A stretch of DNA of 64,000 nt, from contig JBDOQK010000012.1 of assembly GCA_040437565.1 (NCBI GenBank), positions 62,001-126,000 of the forward strand, in the 5' to 3' direction. The notes below the pieces were generated by a model. The model did no database searches. It worked only from the letters and a program-made list of their open reading frames with translations, and was not told where the DNA came from. How positions within the stretch are numbered: the stretch's first letter is position 1; each line of letters opens with the position of its first letter. The stretch is from Albugo candida. Lineage: Eukaryota > Oomycota > Peronosporomycetes > Albuginales. Below, piece by piece: positions 22,495 to 34,874 of this stretch. Made by a program: the position numbers and the translations under genes.

Positions 22495-24414
22495 ATGGAG
22501 GCAAGTCCAAGCGATCAAAATGAGAGCTTACGATGTGGTATTTGCAATCATACAGGACCCATAAATAGGAATCATCCCGTTCAATGCAGAGAATGTGGCA
22601 GAGCTGTACACATAAGACACTGTTATGAGACAACAAACGAAATTTGGACGTCTGGTGAACGTTGTGATGAATGCCGGTACCCTTCTGTACAAATTAGACG
22701 AAAATGTCTTCTGTGTGACACGGGATCCACGGACATAATGTGTTATATCCAAAATGTAAACAAGCACATTGAAAAATTTCAAAATGAATCGGAAACAGGA
22801 ACCTGGTGTCATGCTCTCTGCTTTCACTGGTTGGAGTATACACGAAACATTGGGTTTGATGATACATTGTTTTCGTCAGCCGATCAAGAATGTGCATACT
22901 GCTCGTCAAGTTCGGGTCATGTCATAAAGTGTTTCGGAAAAGACTGCGAGCAGTACGTTCATGCACTTTGTGCACAAAATAATGAGGCTTTAATAGCACG
23001 GCCATGGAAGTATAATTCTGACATTCTGTTACACTATGCGGGATGTAAGAGGCATAAAAAACAACGATATACTACAGAATCACTGTGCAGATTATTAGGA
23101 AGTTCACAAGTGCAACGATGCTTGGAGGCCGATACTGTCAAATACCTGACGACAATTGAAGAAGAAATGCTAGCTGTGCATGATACTGAGGCTCTATTAG
23201 TGCTCTTGCGAAGCATCACAAGTCGGGTAGAATCCGATTGCACTTCTCTCAAGTCGGAGGATGACAATCGGTATGATATCCGACGCTTGCAGCTTCTCTA
23301 TTTAGTGCTCTGTAAAGTCGAAGAGATTGGAAAGGCATACGGAATACATCGGAAATCTCTCGGTGTCAGTAATTTCTTGAATTCTGCTGATCTAGCAGAT
23401 ACGTTGGTGTGCTTGTTCGATCCCGCAACAAATAGACCAGATCATACAGGCCCTTTTAACTTGATCGACCCATGCAGAGTATGCAAGAAGCCATTTTATC
23501 AACGTCATCACGTATTCTATTGTCTCAATGAAAAGGAACCACATTCGCAGCACTGGAAGTGTACTTTGAGCAAGACAGACGATCCGAGCCCAACGCTTCG
23601 CAAAGGGAAAAGCATCAAATCGAGTGCTGAAAGAGCTGTGAAGTCTGGTGGCACTCTAATCATGGAGGTGGGCACTAACAAATTGTCACAATTCCCAGGA
23701 CCGATTCCGCACTCATTGAAACAAAGTCACACGTGCGGCATCTGCGGATCTCTTATCGACCCAAGATCGCTGTTGATGTCTTCAGAAGATGAAAACTTTG
23801 TGCAGCGGTATCAAGCGCAGTCATCTCGGTACCAGTCATCCGGAAGAAATGTCAATTGTTCACCTGACTCAAAAAAGGAAAATCGGAAAAGAATAGAACA
23901 GATGGTTGAGGACGGTGAGGACACCCTGATAGCATACTCCAAACGAACCAGAACGAAGGAGATTGGTGGCGGAACCTCAGAGGAACATCGACTACAACCT
24001 CCCCAGAAGTTGGAACGAGTTAATATACAACGCACTACTAAGTGGATTGGAAATGTCATCGCAATAATACAGCTTTCCGTTATCAAGTCAGAAGTAAAGA
24101 TGATTGAGTCTGAACAGGCTACAACCTCCAAGTACGCGATCCGCTCGGAAGCGTTAGATGCAAGCATTGAGAGCTGCTATCAACAAGCCTTGGAAATCGC
24201 AAAGACTTGTGATACATACGCTTTCACGCAACTACAAAAGGCGCATGAAATGCTCGTAACCGGATGCGGTCTTGCGATCGCAATGCTGCATACATTGTTG
24301 AAAGAATATACTTGCGCGATCTATGCAAAACACACAAAAGCTGTAGAAAAAGTCAACCATGAAAAGAAGGTAAAGACACCAAGCGATAGAGCAAAGAAGC
24401 GAACGAGAAAGTAG
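22495..24414 (+). CDS. PHD / extended-PHD zinc-finger protein
   Basis: A single exon of 639 residues. The N-terminus has a Cys/His cluster (CGICNHTGP at 14-22, CRECGRAVHIRHCYE, CDEC) typical of a PHD finger. It is followed by a zinc-knuckle-plus-second-PHD arrangement (CLLCDTGS, WCHALCFHWLEYT, CAYCSSSSGHVIKC, YVHALCAQNNE, then CKRHKKQ). This resembles the PHD-knuckle-PHD (PZP) module of JADE/BRPF-type chromatin proteins that read histone H3. A third Cys-rich region (CRVCKKPFYQRHHVFYC, and later CGICGSLIDP) lies mid-protein. The tail is basic (KTPSDRAKKRTRK) and probably a nuclear signal. No catalytic domain was seen, so a chromatin-reader or adaptor role is inferred. Confidence 0.8.
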   Translation: MEASPSDQNESLRCGICNHTGPINRNHPVQCRECGRAVHIRHCYETTNEIWTSGERCDECRYPSVQIRRKCLLCDTGSTDIMCYIQNVNKHIEKFQNESETGTWCHALCFHWLEYTRNIGFDDTLFSSADQECAYCSSSSGHVIKCFGKDCEQYVHALCAQNNEALIARPWKYNSDILLHYAGCKRHKKQRYTTESLCRLLGSSQVQRCLEADTVKYLTTIEEEMLAVHDTEALLVLLRSITSRVESDCTSLKSEDDNRYDIRRLQLLYLVLCKVEEIGKAYGIHRKSLGVSNFLNSADLADTLVCLFDPATNRPDHTGPFNLIDPCRVCKKPFYQRHHVFYCLNEKEPHSQHWKCTLSKTDDPSPTLRKGKSIKSSAERAVKSGGTLIMEVGTNKLSQFPGPIPHSLKQSHTCGICGSLIDPRSLLMSSEDENFVQRYQAQSSRYQSSGRNVNCSPDSKKENRKRIEQMVEDGEDTLIAYSKRTRTKEIGGGTSEEHRLQPPQKLERVNIQRTTKWIGNVIAIIQLSVIKSEVKMIESEQATTSKYAIRSEALDASIESCYQQALEIAKTCDTYAFTQLQKAHEMLVTGCGLAIAMLHTLLKEYTCAIYAKHTKAVEKVNHEKKVKTPSDRAKKRTRK

Positions 24415-24587
24415 ACCAGCTCAGCTTCATGTAAGAATTACCGAGATGGCATCCTTGTGCCAGCAATGAGCACTTCCGCTACGTATAGTTAAAAATACTT
24501 TACATGCGTTATCAATGAGCGACCTCAAGAGTAACTCCCTTCCAGACGCTTTAAGACTGGTGATTCCCAGCGTCACCTGCGCTATCA

Positions 24588-27050
24588 GTGCACCGACTAC
24601 AAACTCGAACTGTGATGTCAGCAAAGAAAAAAGAAGCTATTGGTGTAAGCTCTATCCAAAACACCGCTGAGAGTGGTTCCGCTTTCGCACAAATAAAGAA
24701 CGTTGAACATTCACCATCACCAGTCCTAAATGTTAAGCCAAAAGTGCAGAAACATTCACGCTTCTTTTGTGTCCGACAATTTAGTGAAAAGCGGTCACGT
24801 TCAGTAGCTCCTGCTGATTCCACCACATACAGTAGCAGTCCTCCGAAGCGACGAAAAGCTACAGACGGTGGAACACATATCCGTGAAGCGAGTGCATTGC
24901 GAAGACATTATCAGTACGTTCAGCTTGTAAATAACGCAATCATTCTGTACTTATTTCTATCTTATTTGCAATAGATGGCGTATATCTCTTGGAGAAATGA
25001 TGCAGAAGGTTGCGGTAGAGCTGTTCTTTGTCCTCGTCGTGCTTTGTTACGGAGTATTTGTTGTCTTGCAAATCACAATGGGCGAGAAGGATCTTGTACT
25101 TTACAAGTTTTATATCGAAATTTGTGATATCACAGTCGGATCTATTCTTTTGATGGAGATTTCGCTAAAGATGATTGCGTTCGGTACAATATATTTACGA
25201 GACGGCTGGACTTTATTCGACACTATCGTCATCATTGCATCCTTCATTTTGAGCGTTTTCGCCGCAACAGGAACGAAATCTACTATTCTATTAAAGATCC
25301 TACGGCTCCGTGTAGTGTTGCGTATTTTGAGAATCGTAGTTGTTTTCGAACGGATCAAAAAAAGGTCCCACAAAATGGTGTTTTCACAAACAGAGAAACC
25401 AATGTCCTCCCCGGTTGAGCGTGTCTTATCCATTTTACAAGAACTCCGATACCATCCAGCAATATCAAACCAACATCGCTCTGATATTACTTTTGCTATA
25501 AATGCGATCAAAAACAATCGGCTATACGAAGTTAATGACGAGCTGATTACTAATGTGGATGATGACACCCAAAACTGGCTTCGCGGGGAGCTATTAAAAG
25601 CCAAAGACTCGAACAAAATCATCATAGATCCGAAACAATGCGCAAATCAGCGCAGTTCATTCTTGTCACCACTTCCTGATTCTGAAGGCACAAGAATTGA
25701 AGTTACAGAAAACATTACCAGCATCGATGAGGAGAAAGAATGCATTAAGGTGATCGAATTAAGTAGAATGAGCAGTGCACAGCGTATCAGTCTCCTTCAG
25801 CCCAACACCCTGCGTACCAGTTTTAGCTCTGAGCAAGTCTTCAAGGAGCTTTATCGCAATTTGTGCTGTTGGGATTTTGATATCTTCGCAGCAAATACGA
25901 TTACAAATGGACACGTGCTCTCGCATGTGGGATACCAATTGCTTTATGGATTAGCCGCTGAAACTTTAAACATACCGAATGGTCTGCTGATTAACTTCTT
26001 AGAGGAGATCCAGCGTGGATATCTATCAAGTAATCCGTATCACAATGCCATTCATGCTACCGACGTGATGCAAACCGTCCAATTTTTCCTTTCACAAGAC
26101 GAACTGACCTCTTTCTTGCTTCCATTGGACTGCTGTCTAGCGCTGATAGCAGCAGCTGTACATGACTTTCGACACGATGGATTCAATAATAGCTTTCATA
26201 TAAATACGAGCTCTGAGATTGCTATACGATACAATGATCATGCGGTACTGGAGAATTATCATGTGGCACAATCATTCCTCGTAATGAAGAATCAGGATTG
26301 TAATATTTTCGCTCATTTGTCGGCTGAAGATTTCAAGTATAGTCGAGAAATGATTATTCAGATGGTGCTTGCAACCGACATGGCCAGGCATTTTGAAGAG
26401 GTTGCACTTTTCAAAACCAACATACTACCAGCTTCTTCCAGCGAGCAACTCAACATAAAAAACCTCGGCGATAAAAAGCTATTGTTAAAGATGATTCTGC
26501 ACACATGCGACGTATCAAACCCTGCCAAATCACGACAAACCATGCTGCGATGGACAAACCGTGTGATAGAGGAATTTTTTGTTCAAGGTGATATGGAGAA
26601 ACAATTGAACATGCCCATATCCCCGTTCATGGATAGAGACACAATTGTGCTCAAGAAAATGCAAGTCGGATTTGCGGACTTTATTGTCATTCCCTTGTTN
26701 NNNNNNNNNNNNNNNNNNNNNNNNNNNNNNNNNNNNNNNNNNNNNNNNNNNNNNNNNNNNNNNNNNNNNNNNNNNNNNNNNNNNNNNNNNNNNNNNNNNG
26801 ATTTGCGGACTTTATTGTCATTCCCTTGTTTACAATCTGGGCTCAGCTTTTGCCAGTAATTCAAGCGGGACCTTTCAAAATCCTGCAGGGAAATCGAGAA
26901 TTCTGGGCTACTTTGTCTGACGAAGTCAAGCCTCACATGATCAATGACATTATCAACGAATTAGTAATAGAACAAGCTAAATCGGGACATGTAGAAACGC
27001 GATTAGAGTCAAATAACCCCGACGACACTCATACAGGACTTCAATGGTGA
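24588..27050 (+). CDS. Voltage-sensor domain fused to cyclic-nucleotide phosphodiesterase
   Basis: Two exons (24588-24913 and 24975 onward, intron 61 bp). After removing the duplicated overlap at the gap the frame encodes 756 residues (747 if the Met at 24615 is used). The N-terminal about 115 residues are polar and basic. Residues about 122-240 form four helices like one voltage-gated channel repeat: S1 (LFFVLVVLCYGVFVVL), S2 (GSILLMEISLKMIAFG), S3 (GWTLFDTIVIIAS) and S4 (LKILRLRVVLRILRI) with positive residues K216, R219, R225 and R228 at multiples of three. There is no pore (S5-S6). From about residue 400 comes a class I phosphodiesterase: YHNAIHATDVMQ, HDFRHDGFNN, HTCDVSNPAK and the glutamine-switch block MQVGFADFIVIPL, so the metal ligands are kept. 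The predicted role is membrane-voltage control of cAMP or cGMP hydrolysis. The substrate is unknown. Confidence 0.88.
26669..26830. other. Assembly gap with 31-bp repeated overlap
   Basis: Bases 26669-26699 recur at 26800-26830 around 100 Ns (26700-26799). Joining them keeps the phosphodiesterase frame open through its glutamine-switch region to the stop at 27050. Confidence 0.95.
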
Positions 27051-27269
27051 AATTAGTGGCATAGCAACAATACTTTCAGTTTAGAACGACCGGAGGAAAG
27101 ATGAAAATCCGTGCAATTAGAATCAACTTGTATCGTTGAATGCATTGCGATTGTGATCTTGCTGCCAGTCATGCTACCCGTGAGAGTTTAGAGTTCACCA
27201 TGGACGTTTTGTTGTTGTTTATAGCACTACTCAGCAACAGTTAAATAATTAATTGTGTGAGACCTGTAA

Positions 27270-30200
27270 ATGTGTATGCTTCGATTTTTCAGCTGCGTGA
27301 TCTTGTTCACACCTAGTAGAATATACTGTGCAGAGTTCTCTGTTGCGGATCAGTGGTATCACTCAACTCGCTGCACAAAGGAATCGAAGTCCGATGCATG
27401 CTTTCACTATGAACGCTGTAAAACGACACATCGATGCCCCACGGCACAAGAACGTAGGAACATTGACCACTTGATGATTGTAGCCGCATTCATGCAGTGT
27501 ATATTCGTTTACAGGCTACAGTATCGAAAATGTTCGACTCGGAAGTTTTAGCAATTCTTTTTTTGATAAAAAAGAAGAGGAAATAGCGCTGATGAATGAT
27601 TTCGAAAGTTGGGAAAGTGGAACACATCGTTGGAAGCTTTCTGAATCGAGTATGTGCTCATCAAATCGTTTTTTTAAATTATCCAGAAAATCTTTTCTAT
27701 GGTTTTAGATCAGACTCTCTTCGACCCTCAAGATTTATTTGGAATATCTACGTACCATTTCGGTCTACTAGGACCCCTCGAGCTCTCACAAGGCTCCTTG
27801 ACATTTGATACGGACAAGGCACAAGTTCGTGGCGACGTACATTTGGATGGAATCGTGACGAAAACTTGGAAGGGGACGAGCGTTGCAGTGTTCAATTTCC
27901 TGACAGTTTATTTGGGGAAGGGTGTGGACATTGTACTACTTGGTCGCTTGCCATTTGTCCTTCTCAGCCGAAGCAGCATGATAATTGACGCAGAGTTGGA
28001 TATCGACCCAGGAACGCTCGGTGGATTCCCAGGAGGAGGCTCCATCGGATTGATTGATTTGAACCAGAATGGTCCTGGAAGCGTGAATGCTCTTCTGCAT
28101 GTGGTAACATTATCTACCTCAGCAACGCAAATCACACAAATACAGGAAGTGCAAACCATCTGCCCTGATGGAGAGAATATTGGCGGCTACTTTATTCTAT
28201 CTTACACATCTAATGACGTGAAATATTCTCTGAAGACTCATAAGACACAACCTATTACGTATGATGCCTCGGCGTATGATGTGCAGCTAATCATGCAAGA
28301 TGCATTTCCCGAACTTGGTCAGCTGCTTGTGGAGCGTCTTGATACAAGTGAGCAAAACGCAAAGATAGGAAGGGCATGGCGCATTACCTTTCAAAGTGCC
28401 ACACTGAATGCTCCTTTGCTAAAAGCTCTCAGTTTTCTGGAAGGCGTTGGAGCCAAAGTGCTGACGCGATACATCCAAGAGAGAAATCAGATTGGAGGTG
28501 GATTTCGACTATCTTTTCAGGGATTAATGACACGTCTAGTATCACATAATGTAAGCGCAGAGAGTCTCAGTGAAATACTACTGGATGATTTGTCGCTCGT
28601 CGATGCTGTCGTTTCACGCACTGACCCATTGGACCGATGTTGGCAAGGTTCTACGACACCTAATATAAATGCCAGTGCATCCATATCATCTCTACCTGAC
28701 GCATTTTTCAATCCTGCAGAATGGCTTCTTCCTGAACAACGACCTCTGAGTGGTGCACAGGCGGATTGGGCTCCCAAACTTTGTAGTAGTGGTCGCGGAT
28801 CTGGCGATAGTTTCGTATGGAAGATACAATTATATACGAAGATTTTGGGTGGCAGCCAAAAGCTTTCAGAGGCTTCTGTGCAAAAGAAAAATTGCTCGTG
28901 CTCTTTGATCGAGGTAGACTACACAAAGCTGACCGGGATAGGATCAATGGCACAAGTTACAAACTGTAAATGCTTTTCGATGGCATTTGGTGGTGCTGGT
29001 GGATCTTTTGGTGGAAATGGTGGCGGAGGATACGTTCCAAGGCATTCTCCGTTGAATGGAATCGTAGGGCAGCCATATTTGACTGATACCGTGGAAGATC
29101 TTCTGGGCGGAAGTGGTGGCGCTGCAGGAGCAGAAAATCCAATTGATATTATTCCACTAACTTACCCTGTGTTGGGAGGAAGCGGTGGTGGTTCTGTCTA
29201 TCTTGGGGCAGTGAATGACATCTTGCTGGGTCATAATTCCAGAATACGCGTGAACGGAGAAAATGGGTCGGACGGATTTCGGGCAGGAGGAGGTGGCGCT
29301 GGTGGATCAATTGTACTTGCAAGTGCAGCTACAGTAGCTAATCATGGAAATATTGAAAGCAATGGTGGAAATGGTGGGAATGATATCTTTCCCTCTTCTT
29401 CATCTTATTATGGAGGGGGTGGCAGCGGTGGCCGAGTCGCGATATATGCACAAGCTGTGTCCAATTGGGGTGCCGGGTCAATAAAAGTAGCGGGAGGTAC
29501 CAGCGTCGCAGGAAAAAGATCCGGAGAAGCAGGTTCCGTCTATGTATCAGCAACATCTAGTCCAAGTATGCGAGTCGATCCGTCTTTGGGTGCGGCAGGT
29601 ACCAACAAATCTCTTCTTGTTCGGCAAGCATCAGATTTATCAATTACAATGCAAAATCAAGAGGAGAATCGTGGACCGAGATATGTATTCCTGCAAGCTG
29701 AAAATCCCACTTGGATCTCATATTTCATTCGTATTGGAGGCATTGATATAGATGCTATCGAGTCGGTGAATGGCGCAATGTTTCGTTTGCAGGATTCCTC
29801 GAAAGCTCAGGATTTCCTTATTTCTATCGGTATTGTAAATGGCCATTTCACGCATGGAAGCAACAATATCTCACTCCCTGTTGAGGAATTACACGCCTCA
29901 GTGCAGCCAGATCGCTGGTACAAAGTTGACATTCGTATCGCTTGGTCCACAAAAACGTACTCTGTTTCCCTCAATGATGTGCTTAAAGTTCGAAGGGCTT
30001 CGTTTCACGCGGAGAACATTACGGCGATCCAGCTTAATAATTATAACGTGCCATCAGTTTGGTGGGATGAAGTATACGTCGGGAACGACCGTCTTATGGG
30101 ATTCGTATGCCCTCAACTTTTTAGTTTTATAAGTGACAATGACAATGAAGCGGTAGATCAAGAGGTCGTGAAAGCAATCGTCGCGCCGAGTAGAGGATTG

Positions 30201-32645
30201 CGAAAGTTGTGGACTTCCGAGCCCGAGGTGACAAAGGAGACTTTCCATGAGATGATTAAACATGAAAGTCATCTTTCCCGGCGAGCTTTTTATCAGCACA
30301 ACTACGGTAATCTGGTTCATTTCGACGGGGAACCATATACTGCATTCAAAAATGACGTTCACGAAAGACCTCAAAATTCTGAGATTGAAGTCGAGCAGTT
30401 TGTGGACGCCAATCTCGACCCGATAGCCCAAAATGAATTTTTGATCATACAAAAAAGTATTCAGGACTTTACCATTGTCATATCTGATGAATCGTCAGTA
30501 CAAGATGGCTTCGAAAGCTCTTTTGATACCGTGTATTGGTATTCGGACGTTTTCTACAATACGACCGATTATGCACGACGCAATAGATTACTTGGAGGCA
30601 TCGGTTCTTGTTCTACAAAAGATTATGTAGAATGGAGAAATGAAGGGATTGTTCTCGACTATGAGGTCTTGCTAAATTCTTCTGGACAAAGGACAGGGGA
30701 AGGCTTGTTTGCTGAGCGTCCAAATGTGGTATACAATAAAATAACACATAAGTTTGTCATGTGGATGCACGTTGATAATTTGAACAACACGCTTGGACTT
30801 GAGGGTGTGGCTACTAGCATGTACCCCAACGGACCATTTGACTTTGACCGAAGCTTTTACCCGGATGCCCCAGTAGAGTCACCAGCAGGGAAAGTTATAA
30901 GGAGTATGAAAGATCAAACGATTGCCCTGCTAAATCATGAAAGCACCGATGCTGAGCCCCCCACGGCATTTCTCATTCGTTCCTATCATAAGACAGTTGA
31001 GTATTGGCTGCCACATCCTGTAATGGATCCATTGTGGCAAAGTGTTCAAACAGCAAGTGGGAAAGCGGACTTTTCAATGAGTTATCATCGTGCTTTTTAT
31101 CATTCTGGTTATGACGACCCGCAAGATGTTTACTTGCAGCGTTGGAGGATGGAAGACCAACCTTGGAGTTACAGATGTTGCGCTCCAGACGACATGGACA
31201 ATTGCGTCATTGTATCGAGTTCCGACAATAGTAATATTGAGAATGAAAGATGTCCTGTTGGAAACGAATTAAAGTTGGAGATTTTAGGACAGGCTCAAGA
31301 CTTTCCATCTATTCAATCGAGATTTAAGGATCCTAGTGAACCCGGCAATAGCTTGTTTCAGGCTGACTCCGTCACGGCACATACAACTTGGGGATATCAA
31401 GTGTATAATACGAAAACCTGGAGTGAGAATTACTTCGACGCACTGAAGATAAACATGTCGTTATTTATTTTCAAGCGGTATTGGACCAAGCAGAGAGAAG
31501 AGATCATGGCCCAAGCGCTAGTATTAAACGTGACGGTGCCACAAGAGGATGGAAACATATCCAACATGGCAATCGTTGTCAATAATACAGATGTCATAGA
31601 GGCAATGCTGGGAGACCTTGGAGTACCTATATCTCTGTCAGTGATGGCAAAATATTCCTCGCATGATCTAGCTGTTATCGATCCGAATGCTGATGGAAAA
31701 ATCACACAAAAGGAAGCGATCGCTTTCGATGCATTGGCACAGAGTCTTCCACCCAGTACGTATTCGGAGCTGAAAATGGATTTTGCGGCTCTGAAAGCTG
31801 CACATGCAAAAAACCTAGACTCGAATCAGAATGGAATCGTGACATACAATGAGTTTCAAGATTGGGTAAAGAACGATCCAGATCTTGTTTTCGACGAGTT
31901 TGACGCGGATAAGAGTGGATATTTGGACGAAGAAGAGCTCACTCGATTTCTATGTTCACGTCAAATACCACGCCTTGATCATATCATTATCTTCTTGGAC
32001 CCTTCATTTGATGGTCGCGTGCACTATCACCGCTTTCTGAATTTTTTGAGAAAAGGACCGCTGTATATCTTTGATTATTACGACAATGATCGTTCAGGAT
32101 CCCTCTCCACTTTTGAGATGAGCCTTTTGCGCAAGGACTTGGGAGGGATGCTCGATCTAAATTCCACGTTATTTACGAGAAATGTCGGTGAAGAACTTCG
32201 CAAGGAAGAATATTTTGAATGGGTTGGCACTTGGATAAGCCTACTGAGGGACGAGCGAGATCATCTAAAAGTCGACAACGCAATTCATGCGACTCGACCG
32301 GACAGCCTTATTGGACCAATGCGCGTGGTAGAACGGAGGAGGGCCAAATACGTATCGATATGTCGACTCACAGAGGATTATTTATCGACAGAGGGTCATT
32401 TTCAAGAAATAGAAGGTGATTCTGAAGGATCTAATGCTTTGCTCAACTTTGCAGCATTGGCATACGGTCTGTTTGGGCTTGAGGAAAAGCACATTGTGCC
32501 TTTGGACGATCTGAAGCTAAACCCAGACATATCTTTTCGTTTGTTTCTATCACCCGCAATGCTTCACCAGCAAGCTTCTTATTGGAACGGGCGGAACAGG
32601 GAAGCAAGGACAGCAGCTCCTGTAGATTTTCTCTATGATACTTAA
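27270..32645 (+). CDS. Large secreted glycine-rich, GH43-like, EF-hand protein
   Basis: Three exons (27270-27453, 27515-27649, 27709-32645; introns 61 and 59 bp) give an exact frame of 1751 residues. The N-terminus (MCMLRFFSCVILFTPSRIYC) is a good signal peptide candidate. Then come a beta-rich region, a glycine-rich stretch (28980-29480, with GGSFGGNGGGGY), and a laminin-G-like segment (about 29680-30100). A five-bladed propeller region like glycoside hydrolase family 43 follows (GSCSTKDYVEWRNEGIV, ERPNVVYN, KFVMWMHVDN, about 30500-31200). Last are about five EF-hand-like loops (DPNADGKITQKE, DSNQNGIVTYNE, DADKSGYLDEEE and weaker ones, 31680-32160). It is probably extracellular or cell-surface and calcium-binding. 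Whether the GH43-like part is an active enzyme cannot be judged by eye. Confidence 0.8.
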
Positions 32646-33016
32646 TGCGGAGTAGTAGCAGGAACTAAAAATGACAAGCAAATGCGGTTGTAATGACTCA
32701 AACGACGCATCTCACGACGTGTTCTGGCCGCGTGGTCTCAATGCGAAGCGTTAAAGACATTCTACAATAGCGGTTTATGGAGAGACTTCAGCTGTAGCGA
32801 AAATATAAAATGTCGTTGCTTTCCACGATCGAAATTATCGATAGAAGCGGAGAGGATATCTATTTAGAAGGTAGAGTTACAATCATAAACTCGGTCGATT
32901 GATATAACATATAAACCAATCAGATCAACCTATTTCGTTACCTTCGCGCAACAACCTTCTTTGAGCCTACAAGTGCTTTGGACCACTAACAAGAAAGATT
33001 TCAGCAAGAGACAGAT

Positions 33017-34809
33017 ATGATGCAAGCTCCTGTAATGGTGCTGAGTGCGTACACCCCTAATCATTTTTCCCATACACTGAATCGATCCGTGCTAATCCTA
33101 TATCCAACTTGATACAGATGCAAATACACGCCGAGAAACCGGACGTACTGCACAGTTGGGAAATATTGAAGCAGCAAAGGTTAGTCTCATTTTGTTAATT
33201 ATCTTACTCGGCGTCGACTTTGATTTTGATTCAACTTCGCGATAGTTTGTTGCAGATGTCGTGCGAACCACCTTAGGTCCTCGTTCTATGCTGAAAATGC
33301 TATTGGATCCGATGGGAGGAATTGTCATGACGAATGATGGAAATGCTATTTTACGTGAAATTGATGTGTCACATCCTGCAGCCAAAAGCATGATTGAACT
33401 GAGTCGAGCACAAGATGAGGAAGTGGGCGATGGGACTACCTCGGTGATCATTCTAGGTACGATTGTGGTGTCTGTATAAAGAAACATAACGAGAATTCAC
33501 ATGTTCTATCCATGCAGCCGGTGAGTTGCTTATGGTTGCTGAACCATTTCTGTCGCATCAAATCCACCCAACAGTGATCATTCGAGGCTTTCGTCGCGCC
33601 CTTGAAAGATCTTTAGAAGTCGCAAAAAGTTTAGCTCAGCATATCGATGTCAATGACAAGGAAAACATGCGCAAACTGATACAATCATGTGTGGGCACTA
33701 AATTTTCTCCCCGTGTTGGCGATCTTGTGAGCGATTTGGCATTGGACGCAGTACGAACAGTAGCACGCTCGTCTGGAACTGGGATCAAAGAAGTCGATGT
33801 AAAGCGATATGCCAAAGTGGAAAAAATTCCAGGTGGCGAATTGGAAGATAGCCGTGTTTTACGCGGTGTCATGTTTAACAAAGACGTGACACATCCCAGA
33901 ATGTCTCGACATATAAAAAACCCTCGCGTGCTTCTTCTTGACTGCTCGCTCGAGTACAAGAAAGGGGAAAGTCAAACGAATGTGGAGCTCACAAATGATC
34001 AAGATTGGAATACGTTGTTACGACTTGAAGAAGAGTTTGTTGAAAATCTATGCGCACAAATCGTTTCGGTCAAACCCGATATTGTAATTACCGAAAAGGG
34101 AGTCTCTGATCTCGCACAGCATTACTTTGTGAAAGCCAATATCACTGTCTTTCGCCGTCTGCGCAAGACTGATAACAATCGTGTAGCTCGTGCTACAGGT
34201 GCAACGATCGTCAGTAGACCTGACGAAATCCAAGAGTCTGATATCGGCACGCAATGCGGTCTTTTTGAAGTACGAAAAATTGGCGATGAATACTTTGCAT
34301 TCTTTGAAGAGTGCCAGGATCCGAAAGCGTGTAGCATCCTTTTACGTGGTGGTAGCAAAGACGTGCTCAATGAAATTGAACGAAACTTACAAGATGCGAT
34401 GCAGGTGGCTCGTAATGTATTTTTTGAGCCTCTACTTCTCCCCGGAGGCGGCGCAACAGAAATGAGAATAGCTCATGAGCTTCATCAACGAGCGAATCGA
34501 ACTGAAGGAGTAGAACAGTATCTATTGAAAGCTGTTGCTGAGGCTCTTGAAGTAATTCCAAGAACCTTGTTGCAAAATTGCGGTGCGGATGTAGTTCGTG
34601 TAATGACCGCGCTTCGAGCAAAGCAGGCCGAGCAAGAAGAAGCTTATGGTGTGGATGGTGTCAGCGGAAAAATTACTGCCGCTACCGACCTGGGAGTGTG
34701 GGAACCTTTCCAAGTCAAAACACAATCGATCAAAACCGCCATCGAAGCCGCATGTATGCTCTTACGTATCGACGATATTGTCTCAGGCTTGGCAAAAAAG
34801 AAAGATTAG
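33017..34809 (+). CDS. CCT3: T-complex chaperonin subunit gamma (CCT3)
   Basis: Four exons (33017-33044, 33118-33179, 33246-33456, 33518-34809) give a continuous frame of 530 residues, close to the human length of 545. CCT is the cytosolic ring chaperonin that folds actin and tubulin using ATP. It starts [10 protein letters not shown] and contains the subunit-typical [60 protein letters not shown], later [16 protein letters not shown] and the C-terminal [14 protein letters not shown]. The nucleotide-binding motifs (LGP, NDG, GDGTT) are intact. The next gene starts only 66 bp downstream on the same strand. Confidence 0.97.
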
Positions 34810-34874
34810 CTTTGAGTATTGAACTCAAAATTCATCGACTGATCTGAACCGCCGCGTAATGGATTCAAAATCGT

